Of a DNA stretch of 64,000 nt, positions 33,231 through 44,460 are shown one piece after another. A program made the translations under genes and the position numbers. The notes under the pieces are model-generated. The model worked only from the letters and a program-made list of their open reading frames with translations, had not been told where the DNA came from and made no database searches. The stretch comes from Apoda limacodes. Its lineage: Eukaryota; Arthropoda; Insecta; Lepidoptera; Limacodidae. How positions within the stretch are numbered: position 1 is the stretch's first letter; each line of letters starts with the position of its first letter. The stretch lies in NCBI GenBank assembly GCA_946406115.1, contig OX291551.1, positions 31,231,381 to 31,295,380 of the forward strand. The letters run 5' to 3'.

Positions 33231-33514
33231 TTGCTAACTGCTATATACATAGGTATGTAACTTAAAGAGTAGAATAAGTATGTATTATTTATTAAGTTTC
33301 TAACACAACCAAATAAAACTAATTAGGTACATACACAGCGACTACAGTGCACAAACAGAGCGAGAGAATGAGCGTGAGACGTCGTCGTTGAGCCAACAAA
33401 ACTAAAATCTTATCTTAAATCGTATCTTTGTTGGAAATTCCCTTTTTTTCTGAATATTAAATAAACTATGGTATTTATAGAAATTATTGTAAGACATGAT
33501 ATGTTAAGCATTTT
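33231..33514. other. Noncoding spacer
   Basis: AT-rich; nothing recognised. Confidence 0.4.
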
Positions 33515-33810
33515 GTCACCTATGATATGAAACCTTATTTGTTGAAATCGGATAAGTGGTTATTGAGAAATTAACTAAACCCTGATACCCGGTTTCCGCG
33601 TATTTTCTCTCCCTCCCTCCCCCCTCCATCACTTTAGAACGCGACAACTGGTTTATTCTTGTTTAGCTGTGTGTTGTGTGAGTGTTCAGTGTGTGCTAAA
33701 CACAACGATACTAGTTGTCGGTAGAGGACTTTTGAGTCCGACGGGAATCGTCATTTGACGACTTTCTTAAAAGCGGCTTCTCTGCTATATGCTGTTTGAG
33801 GACAGCTTCC
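33515..33810 (+). repeat. Dispersed repeat, partner of 16310-16525
   Basis: Shares CCTTATTTGTTGAAATCGGA, CTCCCTCCC/CTCCATCACT, CGCGACAAC, GTTGTCGGTAGAGGACT and GCGGCTTCTCT with the minus strand of 16310-16525. It has extra sequence (TGTGTTGTGTGAGTGTTCAG) in the middle. Class unknown. Confidence 0.75.
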
Positions 33811-35610
33811 GTAGGCAGTAAATTCTCTATCTGCCTATGTTTTTTTGGTAATATCTGTCGTGCCACCATAATATATGTCTATAATAGCCTAACTAAGTAA
33901 TCATATAATTTTTTTTTTTAGTACAGTAAAAAGTGCTAAAATATAGATGGATGTACAAAATAAAATCCGTCCTTCTCTGCCATGGCATCCGTGCGCGCAT
34001 AGGTCCCCGCCATGTGACAACAGCCGTGTTTTGTTGACAAAAATTTTTTTAGCATAGAAAGCTATTGCATCACCGAGCCATTCCAATCGTTTTGTTCGCC
34101 AAATGTCAAGAAATAAAATAGGTGTTCACTATTTTCAAAGAACATACACTGTTTTACCACCTAAGCATGTGCAGCCAATGCGTTAAATGCGGACTGTAAG
34201 TTCCGCCAAATTTAACATAGAGCGCTTTCATTTTTAGTCAACAGGCAGATGGAATGCGCGCGTAGAGAGCATAGAGCACATTCAATGCGTAAATATTAGA
34301 ATTACTAAATTTCTTTTGCGAAAGCGATATTGCTGGTATTAGAGCAGCCCGCAGGAATCGGATCACAATGCTATTGTTTAAATGTGTACGACTTTCTCAA
34401 TTAACATTTAATATGAATCTTATACTCATCAGTTTTCTAAGTTAGTTTCATTTAATTACCACCGGTACTACGGCGCCTATTCTAAAAAACCCTCTTATAT
34501 TTTTAGTTTTTGCTTTTATATTTTTATTATTAGTTAGGAAACTCGCATACGTAACACATATTCTGAGAAAATTTCAGGCTTTTGCCTACTTCGAGCTATT
34601 TAAAGGTTAGGACCTTTCAGGTAGAGAAACAATCAGGGAATTTAATTGATAAACTATAGAGTATTTTAATCTCAATTTCAATTGAAAATATAAAGACTAT
34701 ATATAATATATTATTTAAAAATTAATTATTAAATTAAAGATTTTAGTATAACATTTTTTTAGTTATCCAAAAGAAAATCAAACAAAAATCATTATAAGTA
34801 CATTATATTTGTTTTTCATAAGACCTAATAAGTCTATCATTGTAAATGTATAACTTATATTACTGATTGACGTAGAATATTACACAAACAATGCAAATTA
34901 CACTCGCCCTATAATTTTACACACCAAACTGGGCGTGTGCGTACACCGTCTTGCTAATAAAGTACCTAGTATTACGTAACTAAAGTTGAAATTTTATATA
35001 AGGAGTCCAAAGCGTAACGTTAACGTCACAATTCGTTGTAAAGAAAAGATATCCTTTCAAATTATTTATATATTTTAAAATACGTACGGTAATTAGTTAA
35101 TTTCGTAGTTCATAAAATACATGACAAGTACTACTTTTTCTATTGATATTTACATCTATACGTTAAGTTTTTTTTTTATTTTAACATTGCAGAAGTCCGG
35201 GTTACCCCGGGTTTGTGTTCTATAGATACAATGTGTTACAGTGGTCATCAATATATAAATACTTTATGAACATCAAATAGTGTAAAGTGTGTGAAAAATA
35301 TGTATTGTCGTTTCAGTATTCGCCTTACTAAACTTGGGATGGGAAATGAACGTACCTGCAGTACCCTCATAATTTTCTTTTATCATACGTTCCTTTTATA
35401 AAGCCGCCATTTGCTAGCGGAAAAAGGCGGCTTTGTCAAAGGAACGCTCGGTACTGGTCACAGAAAAGTCACATTGTTTATTTTCGCCCCTTTTTTTGGA
35501 AATTTCGGGCGGCGTGTCTGACAGGAAAATTCGAGACTTCGTTCGCGCTGATATAAAGTTGCGCCTGCAGGAATTGGAGTCAGTCTTAGTTGTCACTACG
35601 TCGATACATT
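33811..35610. other. Long noncoding stretch
   Basis: About 1.8 kb of AT-rich sequence with no recognised gene. A 23-bp sequence at 35339-35361 recurs inverted at 38231-38253 (see separate entry). Confidence 0.4.
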
Positions 35611-36545
35611 AATAAATTCCAGAACATGTTGTTAATTTACCCTCAAATAAATTTAAAATATATGTCAAAGATTTAATGTTTGTAGAAGTTTAATGAAAAA
35701 AAGCTATTACAAAGTTGATGAATACATAAATGATAAAAATGCTTGGAAAAATTAGAACTTAATTGATTTGTATTAGGTAAATATTTTTTTTTAAATTAAA
35801 ACATTGTATATTATGTCATTACCTAGTGTAAGGCTATATTGTATTTTTATATGATGTATAAAAGATTAACTAGTGAGTTTATTGCCGTTGCTTCTCGGTA
35901 GTAAAGCATTACGAACCTTCCAATCTTCTCCTCTTATATTTTGTTCCTTTAATACACACATTGTAACTAGTACAATCGAAGTTTCATTGGAGTTGCTTGA
36001 GTGTGTCATGCTCTCTCAAAGTGTCTCTGCGGTGGTGGCGTGTGTGTCGGGTTGTTACGTTCCCTAAAACATGGTTGAGCGAAGCGATGGCTGATTCATG
36101 TGTCATACTCGTGAACAGGTGCCGCCTGTGGAGGCTGGTCTGCTCTTGCAAACTTCTTTGTATTCTTAGTATTTAGTCTTACTTTTTTGTTTTGTTTATT
36201 AATACTGTAAGACATTGATAATTTCTTAGTGATGAATACATAAACTGTCTTTTGTTTATATTAGATACTTTTTTATGTTGTGCTTGTGCTTTATATTTCA
36301 TGTTTTTTATGTTTGTAATGGAAAGTGTCCTTTTATGATAGGGAGGGCATTTTCCAATATTTTAATTGGACGCTGTAAGAGAAAAGGAGAAAAGAAAACC
36401 CTTGCTGAGTTTCTTGCCGGTTCTTCTCAGTATAAGGTCTCCCGCCCTGTAGACTTACGAACCGATGGCGTAGTAACATTCATAAGTGCTCAATTATTGT
36501 AGCCTAAACTGAATAAATTATATTGAATTTGAATTTGAATTACCA
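35611..36545 (+). mobile_element. LINE family B copy, 5'-truncated
   Basis: Starts at AATTCCAGAACATGTTGTTA inside the ORF2 C-terminus, with a short insertion near 35672, and reads YKVDEYINDKNAWKN, stop. The full 3' UTR follows, with TTTCTTGCCGGTTCTTCTC at 36410-36428 and the end AATAAATTATATTGAATTTG plus tail. It is very similar to 28610-29480. Confidence 0.9.
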
Positions 36546-36779
36546 AATTAGTGCGGCGAAGAAAAGTAAAACGTATCATTTTAATAATAATTGGTAGGAA
36601 GAATTTTTCCTTTGTATGATAAAGGATAAGTGCATTTGTCTCATTTGCGTCAGTTTCAATAACTATGCGTGAGAACTTAGGGAGGCATCATAAAACGGTT
36701 CATAAAAACTATGAAAATGATTTGCTCTCACATAGTTAATTAAGAACACGAAAAGTATGTCATAGGGTCCACAAATCAC

Positions 36780-37640
36780 AGTTCTAGCAGGTAAACTAAG
36801 TTCTGCTGCTTTTGCGGTGAGGAAAATCAGGCAATTGACTGACATAACCACAGCAAGACTTGTTTACTTTGCTTATTTCCACAGTGTCTTATGGTATTTT
36901 GCTATGGGGTTCTGCTGCTGATATTGAAACCATATTTATATTACAAAAAAGGGCTGTAAGAAGCATTTATGAGCTAGGTAGCCACAAGATTCTCTCAGGG
37001 ATTTTTTTAAAGAAAGAAATATTCTAACAGCACCATGTCAATATACCTATGAAAATATTATGCTGCTATGTAAGAAAGCATATTATAATGTAGATGAATT
37101 TTTAAATGACAAAATTGTATGGCCTAGTATCACGAAAAATTAAAGTTAGGTTTTCTATTAAAACTTAAATAATTCACGTTCGATAAGTTAAAGGAGCACT
37201 TTAAAGACCAAGCTAAGTAGCGATGTTATGTCTCTGTTGTTAACCTTTATAGTGGTTGGTGGCAAGCTACCAGGGGATGCACCATGTGCAATCCGCCTTT
37301 GGTTGCCTGGTTTTGGTGGGGTTTTGAATGTGTGGACACCCCCGTGTGGCGCACGAGTACGTACGTGTATGTGTGTATATACATATTTGGATAGATATTG
37401 TGTACTTGATGGCTTGGTTCCTGCATGGCTAATTGGTAACATGTTTACATCCGGGAGTTTCTTGTCACTTCTTCTCCCCTTAGGCTAGTTTGCGAAGTGA
37501 TGATAGTTTAATGTGCATTTGTTGCCGGGCTGTTGCTGGGCCACTTACGGGTGTGCGACGTCTGTTTGAATGTTTGTGTGCGTATATGTGCGTGTTTGTG
37601 TGTAGCACCCACTCGTGTTTGGAGCTCTGCCATAAACTTG
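36780..37640 (+). mobile_element. LINE family E, ORF2 C-terminus and 3' UTR
   Basis: Frames read AGKLSSAAFAVRKIRQLT, ARLVYFAYFHSV, YGILLWGSAADIETIFILQK and RAVRSIYELG, then a deletion to AYYNVDEFLNDKIVW. It is related to families A, B and C but distinct. The following 500 bp is probably its 3' UTR because it carries GAGTTTCTTGTCACTTCTTC at 37455-37474, the same motif position as in the other families. The open frames at 37188-37729 are not convincing proteins. Confidence 0.7.
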
Positions 37641-37643
37641 AGG

Positions 37644-37902
37644 GACATAAAAAAAGCAAACAAAATCTCGTATTTTCAAGTTTGTATATGAAACTTGTAA
37701 ATAAAAAATATCTAAGAAAGCTCTTTTAGCGTAGATTCAAAAAACATTAAAATTAAATATCTTTTTAACTTATTTTATGGCAAAATAAAATATTGAACAT
37801 GCCGCGGCGGTTGTCTACAATTCTAAATCATGAACGCAATGTACCCTTATATTTAGCGTTAAATAATTTAAATATAATGTTATTTTATAAATAATAATAA
37901 TA
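37644..37902 (+). repeat. Dispersed repeat, partner of 15827-16064
   Basis: Same order of blocks as 15827-16064: TTTGTATATGAAACTTGTAA, ATTGAACATGCCGCGG, GTCTACAATTCTAA, CGCAATGTACCCTTATATTT and an ATAATAATAAT run. Unclassified. Confidence 0.75.
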
Positions 37903-38254
37903 ATCAAAGATTAATTATACGTCTAGAAACCGTGTTCGGGCACACAAAACGAGTCAATCCGAGTACCTTAATTTTCAAGTACTTGCCGTCACACTACATC
38001 ATACGTAATCTGTGCGTCGACGTGAACTGTGCTCCCGCGTAAAGTAATAAAAATGTCGATTTGTGCAATAAAATCGTGCTAAACTATTGACAAAAATAAA
38101 GGTTGATATTAAATTAATACTTTTCACAAGTTACTACACTAATCTGCTTGGTATATTTGAGATACAAAATAAGTTTTCAAAATAATAATTCGCAAAACAA
38201 ACAAATGTTTTTCTGTCTGTGTTGTCAAGTCTGCAGGTACGTTCATTTCCCATA
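37903..38254. other. Noncoding spacer
   Basis: Nothing recognised apart from the right-hand 23-bp inverted repeat at its end. Confidence 0.4.
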
Positions 38255-38540
38255 GATTAACCGAAGAATCCAGGGCAGCGTTCAGGAAACTATACAACAT
38301 CTTTTCGGCCAAAACTCCTAAAGTGCCTAAAGACGAAAGTCTATAATCAATGTGTTTTGCCAGTGATGACTTATGGTACAGAAACGTGGTCTCTTACAGT
38401 TGGCCTTTTAAATAAGCTCAGAGTCGCTCAGCGAGCTATGGAAAGAGCTATGCTTGGTGTTTCTTTGCGCAATAGAATCCGAAATGAGGAAATTCGCCGA
38501 AGAACTAAGGTTACCGACATAGCTCAAACAAGCTCAGCAA
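38255..38540 (+). pseudogene. RTE-like LINE ORF2 fragment
   Basis: Frames read VYNQCVLPVMTYGTETWSLT, VGLLNKLRVAQRAMERAMLG and VSLRNRIRNEEIRRRTKVTD. This is the region after the reverse transcriptase core in RTE-clade LINEs (LPxMxYGxETW, then AQxxMERxMLG, then RxxTKVxD). The catalytic part is missing and it stops at the Gypsy fragment at about 38540. Confidence 0.85.
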
Positions 38541-39179
38541 GCTGAAGTGCTAGCAGTACCGTTAAGGATCATGGCGTTGAACTCCTGCCTCGCTATTTTC
38601 AACTTGTCAGGCGCTAGGCGCCGCGGAGAGCATGAAACCGACGGACCGGGTGTGGTGCGGATGTGGTGTACCGTGTTGTGTTTTGGTGTGTGAGGTGTGT
38701 TGGCTAGACGGGTAATATCTGAAAATTCGGATAAAATGTTACTATACCTGCCACTACCAGTAATAACTTTCACCGAAGAAATATCAGCAGAGCCGTCCAG
38801 AGTAGCTACCATACACTTACCAGTAGTATTATCAATAATGCGCTGATTACGACAATCTACAATTAAGTTATAGTGTGACAAAAATCTACACCAATAATGG
38901 CTTTTATAACATTGGCTACAATAAACTTCCACGGAAAGTCACGACCTAAACCTAGATCTAAATTAAAATGAATATACCCGAATGTATCGATGTTGGAGCC
39001 ATTAGCCGCGTGAAGCTGGTATGTGGTCTTTACACGCCGGTCACGCAGGGCTAAACGTGGAAAGACAAACAGGTCACTGCCGGTATCCACGAGAAACTGG
39101 TACTTTGACTTGATGTCCGTAATAAACAAGCTGCCACTGGAGCAGGGACAATCGTCGGCCGCTATAACCGTTAACCCGA
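38534..39179 (-). pseudogene. Gypsy protease and RT-linker
   Basis: The minus strand reads FITDIKSKYQFLVDTGSDLF (DTGS at 39076-39087, the active-site triad of a retropepsin), LHAANGSNIDTFGYIHFNLD, FPWKFIVANV, IIGVDF, then in another frame CRNQRIIDNTT and HHIRTTPGPSVSCSPRRLAP, the linker before Gypsy reverse transcriptase. It is cut near 38540, so RT, RNase H and integrase are missing. The protease would process gag-pol. The frame changes near 38870-38900. Confidence 0.88.
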
Positions 39180-39931
39180 CTAGTTTTCCTTCTTGAAATC
39201 ACAAGGCCGGACACATCTAGTAGCCTTTGACCCAAATCGAGAATGAAACCAACATAATGGGTACTTCTTGTAGTTAGCGTCCGATCTCGATACAGGAGTC
39301 TCGCGTGAACGATCAGACTGTCTCGCATTGCCACGTGAAGATAACGCGTTCACCTGTAGGGTAAGCACTTCTAGCTTGTCCATGATGTCCTCGTGCAAAC
39401 CGACAGACGAAGCGGCAGCGACAAGTGGAGTGGAGGGCACAACATCATGCTATCAGCTATTTCCGCTAAAGCTGCTAAAGAAACAATTGGCGGCTGAGCA
39501 GCAACAGCAGGTTGAAGGTTGCTAGGGAGGCGGCTGATCCATAGTGTGCGAACAAAACTATCCGGCATGTTGGCCCCCGCCAAGTGCTGAAGATGTCTAA
39601 GAAACTGAGAAGGTCTGCGCTCACCCATCTCCTGATGCGATAACAACTGTTGTACCTTTTTCTCAGTGGTAACGGACAGGCGCTTGATCAGTTCCTCCTT
39701 TAGTTTGAAGTATTTATCTCTCGCAGGTGGAGCCGTAATGATGTCTTCGACTTTGCTTGCAAATCTAGGGTCTAGTTGGGCTATTACATAATTGTACTTC
39801 GTCTCGTCTTGCGTTATGCCCGATACAGAAAACTGTCCTTCGACCCGAGCGAACCAGATACTGGGTTTTTCAGGCTTCTCATTGCAGCCTTGGGGCGGAT
39901 TTTCAGTAGAGCTTTGATCGTCCGAAGCCAT
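39180..39931 (-). pseudogene. Gypsy gag
   Basis: Starts MASDDQSSTENPPQG at 39931 and reads PSIWFARVEGQFSVSGITQD, ETKYNYVIAQLDPRFASKVE, RRPSQFLRHLQHLAGANMPD and FVRTLWISRLPSNLQPAVAA, the capsid-like gag of a Gypsy (Metaviridae) element. After a frameshift near 39400-39440 it continues LHEDIMDKLEVLTLQVNALS and CWFHSRFGSKATRC, a Cys/His-like stretch. The first 186-residue frame is open. The start fits a Met shortly after a likely primer-binding site (about 39960). Confidence 0.88.
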
Positions 39932-39964
39932 TTCAGCGGGTGCTATTATAGAGGGGTTACCAAT

Positions 39965-40711
39965 GTGGCATTATGGTAATACTAACTCACCCAGAAGAAA
40001 ACATAGAAGTCTATTTACATAATTTATTCACAGTTTTATGCACTGTATACACAAACTATTGTAGTACACTATTTACTTTATGTAGAGTAAGATTTATATT
40101 CATTTTGCACACTAATTCACACTTATTTAATATTTTATAAAATAATTATAAGAACAGAAAATATCCATGTTTACAAATTCAGTCTCCTAATCAGAGAGAA
40201 AAAACAATTGAAAATCCGGCGCGGCCTACTCGATTTTCTTCTTCACGCATGCGCGCGAAAGATGACAATTACTACTTGCCAGTCCGTCCAGCCAGTCAGT
40301 AACTCTATAAAAAAGTATTTACAATGCGGGCCGTTGCCCACAGTATCACAAGTCTGCCAAACCACCAGACGGTAAACTAGCAGTGGTGCTTCAACACTGT
40401 GTTCCTGAGTTGTGTCCTCTACTCGCTTATAAATATGTATCACAAGCCTGTCAAACCACCAGACGGTACACCAGCAGTGGTGTTTCAACACTGTGCTCCT
40501 GAGTTGTGTCCTGTACTCGCCGATTCCTTACACTTTTTTACAACACAAGGCAGTGTCCGCTTTCATTGAAGACTGCGCATGCTTTTGCAGATATTTGGGT
40601 AGAATTTTGTCTACATCTTTTAGGTTAAAAACTAAAAATTGTGTACTTAATGTAAGTTTGGTTTGGTTACCCTTTGTCGTTGGAGGGTTCTACGGCGCTA
40701 GGACACTACAG
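39965..40711 (-). repeat. Probable Gypsy 5' LTR
   Basis: On the minus strand this precedes gag. It may start TGTAGTGTCCTAGCGCCGTA at about 40711, has AATAAA near 40029 and ends before TTGGTAACCCC (about 39960), which could be the primer-binding site. No 3' LTR is in the window, so the ends are provisional. It contains a 94-bp direct duplication. Confidence 0.5.
40343..40519 (-). repeat. 94-bp direct duplication
   Basis: GTATCACAAGTCTGCCAAAC at 40343 and GTATCACAAGCCTGTCAAAC at 40437 begin two copies that both run through AACACTGTGYTCCTGAGTTG to TACTCGC. It lies inside the probable Gypsy LTR and may duplicate its promoter region. Confidence 0.9.
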
Positions 40712-41024
40712 CACTAGAGGTACATCCCGTTGACGAGGTAGTCTGCATCCTGGTGCGTAGCGCGCTGAGGAGCGCGACCACGGGGACGCCGCCGCATGCG
40801 GCATCCCAACATCAGCGACAGGCCTGCCGTCATGCCCAGCCCTGGCAATACAGTGGCAGCGTTATCAATCAAAAATCATTAATGTCAGTTAGAATCTAAA
40901 TCTCATTTTTGCCGCTTGCTGCGACTACTTAGTGAACAGATGTTACGTTTACAACACGTGTCAATTGTTTCTGAATTAGGTTACATTGAATGATAATTAT
41001 ATCCGCCAAGGTGATACGTGCCTC
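40712..41024. other. GC-richer spacer
   Basis: Has a GC-rich patch at 40745-40800 with no gene recognised. Confidence 0.35.
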
Positions 41025-41120
41025 TGCGTGCGTGACTGTGACTATGCCACCATCTAATGTAGGAGACTGACTGTGACTTAGCCACCATTTAATGTAGATG
41101 CATGACTGTGACTGAGCCAA
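41025..41120 (+). repeat. 35-bp minisatellite, left block
   Basis: Almost three copies of the CCACCATCTAATGTAGGTGC / GTGACTGTGACTGAG unit. The same array resumes at 42751 after a LINE D copy. Confidence 0.85.
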
Positions 41121-41139
41121 GAGAAGTAGAGCACAATGA

Positions 41140-42750
41140 GTGCAGGCTGTCTGTGCAGTGAATCCTCATCTTTAGTCTTAGTAACTTTTTTCATAAATGG
41201 CCAGAAAAAAAAAAAGAAAAAGAGTTTTTACAACAGCTACTCCATCCATATATAATGTAGATTTTTGCAACATCAGGGGTATTTACGCAAATCTTATCCA
41301 CCACCATCTCGAGAATATTCTTTTTGTAACGGAAACTCAGATATCCTGCTCGGCCGAAACATCATACCTACATTATCCCGGCTACAAACTCGAACACAAT
41401 TTTGTGAGTCGTGCCGGTGTAAGTATGTTCGTCCGGGAGGATATCTGCTGTCGCCGTCTTCACAGCCTTGAAGACAGAGACCTCTCGATATTGTAGGTGC
41501 GCGTCGATAACGGCAGCCACACTCGTATCTATTCGTGCCTATACAGGTCTCATAGCGGTGACACGGACGTAGCTCTACTATTCACGCACCTGAGTTTGAC
41601 AACTGACAAAGTTCTAGAGCAATATCCCACAGCAGAACTAGTTATATGGGCACTAGCCATTGAGAGTCAGGGGCATTGGCATATAGCCGGGTCTTTTATT
41701 GAAGTTGCCATCTTACGGAGTGCCCGAGGGTTTGTGCAAATGGGTGGCTAGCTTTTTGTCCGGCAGACGGATAGGGGCCGTAGTTGATGGTAGTTGCTCT
41801 GATAGCATGGACATTAATACTGGTGTCCCGAAAGGCTCTGTGCTCTCCTACGCTGTTTCTACTGCATATCAATGACATGTTAAACAACATACGTACTGAA
41901 GACGCTTATTACACGGGTCGTGCAAACATCTCTTGTTCCGTTGTGGAGAAAAAGCACGGTGAACTTGTATCTCAAAGCGAGACCACTCTGTCCAAAGTCT
42001 CTGACTGGGGACGGGAAAACTTGGTCCGATTCAACCCTACAAAGATGCAAATCTGCGCGTTCACCGCTTAGAAAACCCTATTTACTGTGGTCCCACAATT
42101 CCAAAATACTCCCCTCTCCATCTTCGAGGGCATTGGGATCCTTGGTGTTGACATTTTCAGCGATGTTCAGTTCCGAGATCATTTGCAAGACAATGTGAAG
42201 CTGGCGTCCAAAACTTCACGTTGGGGCAATGGTTTCCGCTTTACAAGTCAAAAGTTCGGCCCCATAAGGAGTACTGCTGCCATCTCTGGGCGGGTGCACC
42301 CGGATACCAGCTTGATCCTTTTGACTCGGTTCAGCGACGGGCTGTGAGAATTTTCGACGATCCCAAACTCACTTGCCGTATCGAGCCCTTAAGTCTGAGG
42401 AGAGACTATGCCTGCCTAGTTTACCGCTTGTATAATTGATGTGTTCTGAGGATTTATTCGAAATGATGCCCACGGCTGCTTTCTACCATCGCATCGCTTG
42501 CCATCGGCAGGGAATCCATTCTCACACTCTAGAACCGAAATGGTCGCGCACAGTGCGGTTTCAGAGAAACTATCTCCCGCTTGGGTTGTGGAATGAGCTC
42601 CCTCAGGTTTTCTCTAAGGACAGTATGGGGTTCTTCTAGAAAGAAGTTATCAGATTTTTGAAGGGTCGGCAACACCCCTGGTGTTGCAAGCATCTAAAGG
42701 CTACGGTGAAGGCAGGCCGTAAGCTTGTTTGCCACCATAGTGGTAAGAAA
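41140..42750 (+). mobile_element. LINE family D copy, internally deleted
   Basis: It has the conserved 5' leader (CTGTCTGTGCAGTGAATCCT), then an ORF from 41197 with a basic start (MARKKKRKR) and an endonuclease N-terminus: VDFCNIRGIYANL, LFVTETQISCSAETSYL and FVREDICCRRLHSLEDRDLS. At about 41640 it jumps to reverse transcriptase pieces (WALAIESQG, TGVPKGSVLSYAVST-like, SPTLFLLHINDML), losing most of the finger and the CYADD box. It then reads WGRENLVRFNPTKMQICAFT, GILGVDIFSDVQFRDHLQ, EYCCHLWAGAPGYQLDPFDS, LEPKWSRTVRFQRN and WNELPQVFS. It ends near 42750 with GTTTGCCACCATAGTGGTAA. Both ends are present, so this is a deleted full-length copy. Confidence 0.88.
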
Positions 42751-43249
42751 AACCCATCTAATGTAAGTGCGTGACTGTGACTGAGCCCACATCTTCTGTA
42801 GGTGCGTGACTGTGACCGAGCCTTCAACTAATGTAGGTGCGGGAATGTAACTGAGCCACCATCCAATGAAGGTGCGTGAATGTGATTAAGCCACAATCCA
42901 ATGTAGGTGCATGACGGTTACTGTTCCACCAGCCAATTTAGAAGCGTGAGCGTGACCGAGCCACTATCTAATGTAGGTGCGTGACTGTTACTGAGGCACC
43001 ATCTAATGTAGGAGCGTAAGCGTGACAGAGCCACCATCTAATGCAGGTGCGTGACAGTTATAAAGGCACCATGTTCTGTAGGAGTATAAGTGTGACAGAT
43101 ACTCCATCTGATGTAGATGCGTGACTGTGACTGAGCCACCATCTACTGTAGGAGCGTGACTGTTACTAAGCCACCATCCAATGCAGGTACGTTACTGTGA
43201 CTAAGCCACCATCTTAAGTAGGTGCATGACTGTGACTGGGCCACCATTT
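42751..43249 (+). repeat. 35-bp minisatellite, about 14 copies
   Basis: The consensus unit contains CCACCATCTAATGTAGGTGC followed by GTGACTGTGACTGAG. Copies differ at several positions (TAGGTGC/TAGGAGC, CTGTGAC/CTGTTAC). It is the main block of an array also seen at 41025-41120 and, decayed, at 44162-44253. Confidence 0.9.
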
Positions 43250-43349
43250 TTGCCCCGTCACATTAATTTAAGTCTTGTAAATTTTAGTGTAGGGCTATAT
43301 AGCATAGGGCATAGGACCGACCGACAAATACCTTGTCCGTGACCTAAAT

Positions 43350-44100
43350 CAGAGGCGGCTTGTCCTAAGGAGCGCTGGTGCGGCGCACTCCCATAAATAA
43401 TGATGATTCGATTAGGTACCTTTTATGTTGACATAGTTTCTCACCAGAAACATTCCGTACGTACATAAGATTTGGTAGTTGGAGCGTTGGCGATTGCGCT
43501 CATATGAAACCAATTTCAGTACAGACGCTTAATGCTAAAGTCAACGAGTGTGAAAGAGAAAGTTCGATACAGTTCCACACGTGAAACAGAAGATTTTGTA
43601 TGACAAATTAGCAAAATGTGGCGCGCCGCTCCTGGCCTACGTAATAATAATACTAGCTAGCCATGTTGCGAGCTTGACCCACGCACACCTCCAGTCTAGC
43701 CGGCGCCCCGGCGCGCTGTTGTCACTGTTATCACAACAATAGTTTTCGTTCGTGCGCGCAAATTTCTAATTAACAAATTAAATAAGTAAATACAAAAATA
43801 GTTGTCTAATATGGCTAAATATAATGTTTTGTTCATCAAACAGTGCAAAATCTATGTCTGAAAATCGCCTGAATGCGTTTTATTATGCATGTCATGCAAC
43901 ATACATAAAAAAACGCCTAATTAACTGCATCTCTGATTTTCACAAAAAAGTAACATATATTTTCGCTAGTCAGAAAAACAGGCGAATGGATTTTATTTGT
44001 AAATAAAATAAGGCTAGTTTATTATTATAATAAATTTAAGCAATTCCTATTTAGTGTTTTTTAGTGATCTCCCATTTAAAATTGCCACGAGCCGCCTCTG
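43350..44100. mobile_element. hAT-like non-autonomous element
   Basis: The ends CAGAGGCGGCT (43350-43360) and its complement AGCCGCCTCTG (44090-44100) are inverted and fit hAT termini (CAGRG). The flanking octamers ACCTAAAT (43342-43349) and ACCTCAGT (44101-44108) match at 6 of 8 positions, an eroded 8-bp duplication. A 60-residue frame inside (43824-44006) has no transposase motif. It sits inside the minisatellite region. Confidence 0.8.
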
Positions 44101-44161
44101 ACCTCAGTCAAGTGTAGATATAATAAGGTCCATCATTATTATAGCGATTGTTATCAAAATA

Positions 44162-44253
44162 GTGTGGCTGAGCCACATGTTACTATAGGTGCGTGAGTGT
44201 GGCTGAAGCACTTATGAGTATTGTAGTTGCTTAGTGTGACTGAGCCACCAGTG
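44162..44253 (+). repeat. Decayed minisatellite copies
   Basis: GTGGCTGAGCCACATGTTAC, TAGGTGCGTGAGTGTGGCTG and TTAGTGTGACTGAGCCACCA are two to three diverged 35-bp units, the right edge of the array. Confidence 0.7.
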
Positions 44254-44460
44254 CCATCTCGTCTTAAACTAAGCAAAGCTTGCTACTAAGTATACCAAAC
44301 AACTAGAATATGTTTTAGTATAATTTTTTGTTTAAATATACACACATTTTGTACATAAGAAACACCTAGACTTAAGACAAACACTAATGTTTATCACATG
44401 AATCTTTGTCCTGTTCGGGTGTCGAACCCGCGCCCCTCGTTAATGTTACCGAGCACTAGC
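44254..44460 (-). repeat. tRNA-derived SINE
   Basis: The minus strand has a box B-like GGTTCGACACC (44418-44428), followed by AAACATTAGTGTTTGTCTTA, TAGTTGTTTGGTATACTTAG and CAAGCTTTGCTTAGTTTAAG, a body I know from lepidopteran SINEs. The middle matches the SINE at 25299-25500. The box A half (upstream GC-rich part to about 44560) is less clear. Confidence 0.75.

Larger units (their letters stand above)
35339..38253. other. Region bounded by 23-bp perfect inverted repeats
   Basis: The sequence ending GAACGTACCTGCAG at 35339-35361 is present as its exact complement at 38231-38253. Outside these 23 bp I see no further match and no clear target duplication. LINE B, LINE E and a dispersed repeat lie between. 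It could be a DNA transposon loaded with insertions or two unrelated fragments of one repeat. Confidence 0.4.

Noticed and set aside
37228..37729. Host gene with consecutive plus frames
   Set aside because: The stretch follows a LINE E C-terminus and holds the shared LINE 3' UTR motif, so it is more likely UTR.
42751..43249. CRISPR-like regular repeats
   Set aside because: 35-bp units are head to tail with scattered substitutions and no spacers; it is a minisatellite.
44418..44428. tRNA gene on the minus strand
   Set aside because: Box B-like sequence is followed by a known SINE-type body; no complete tRNA.
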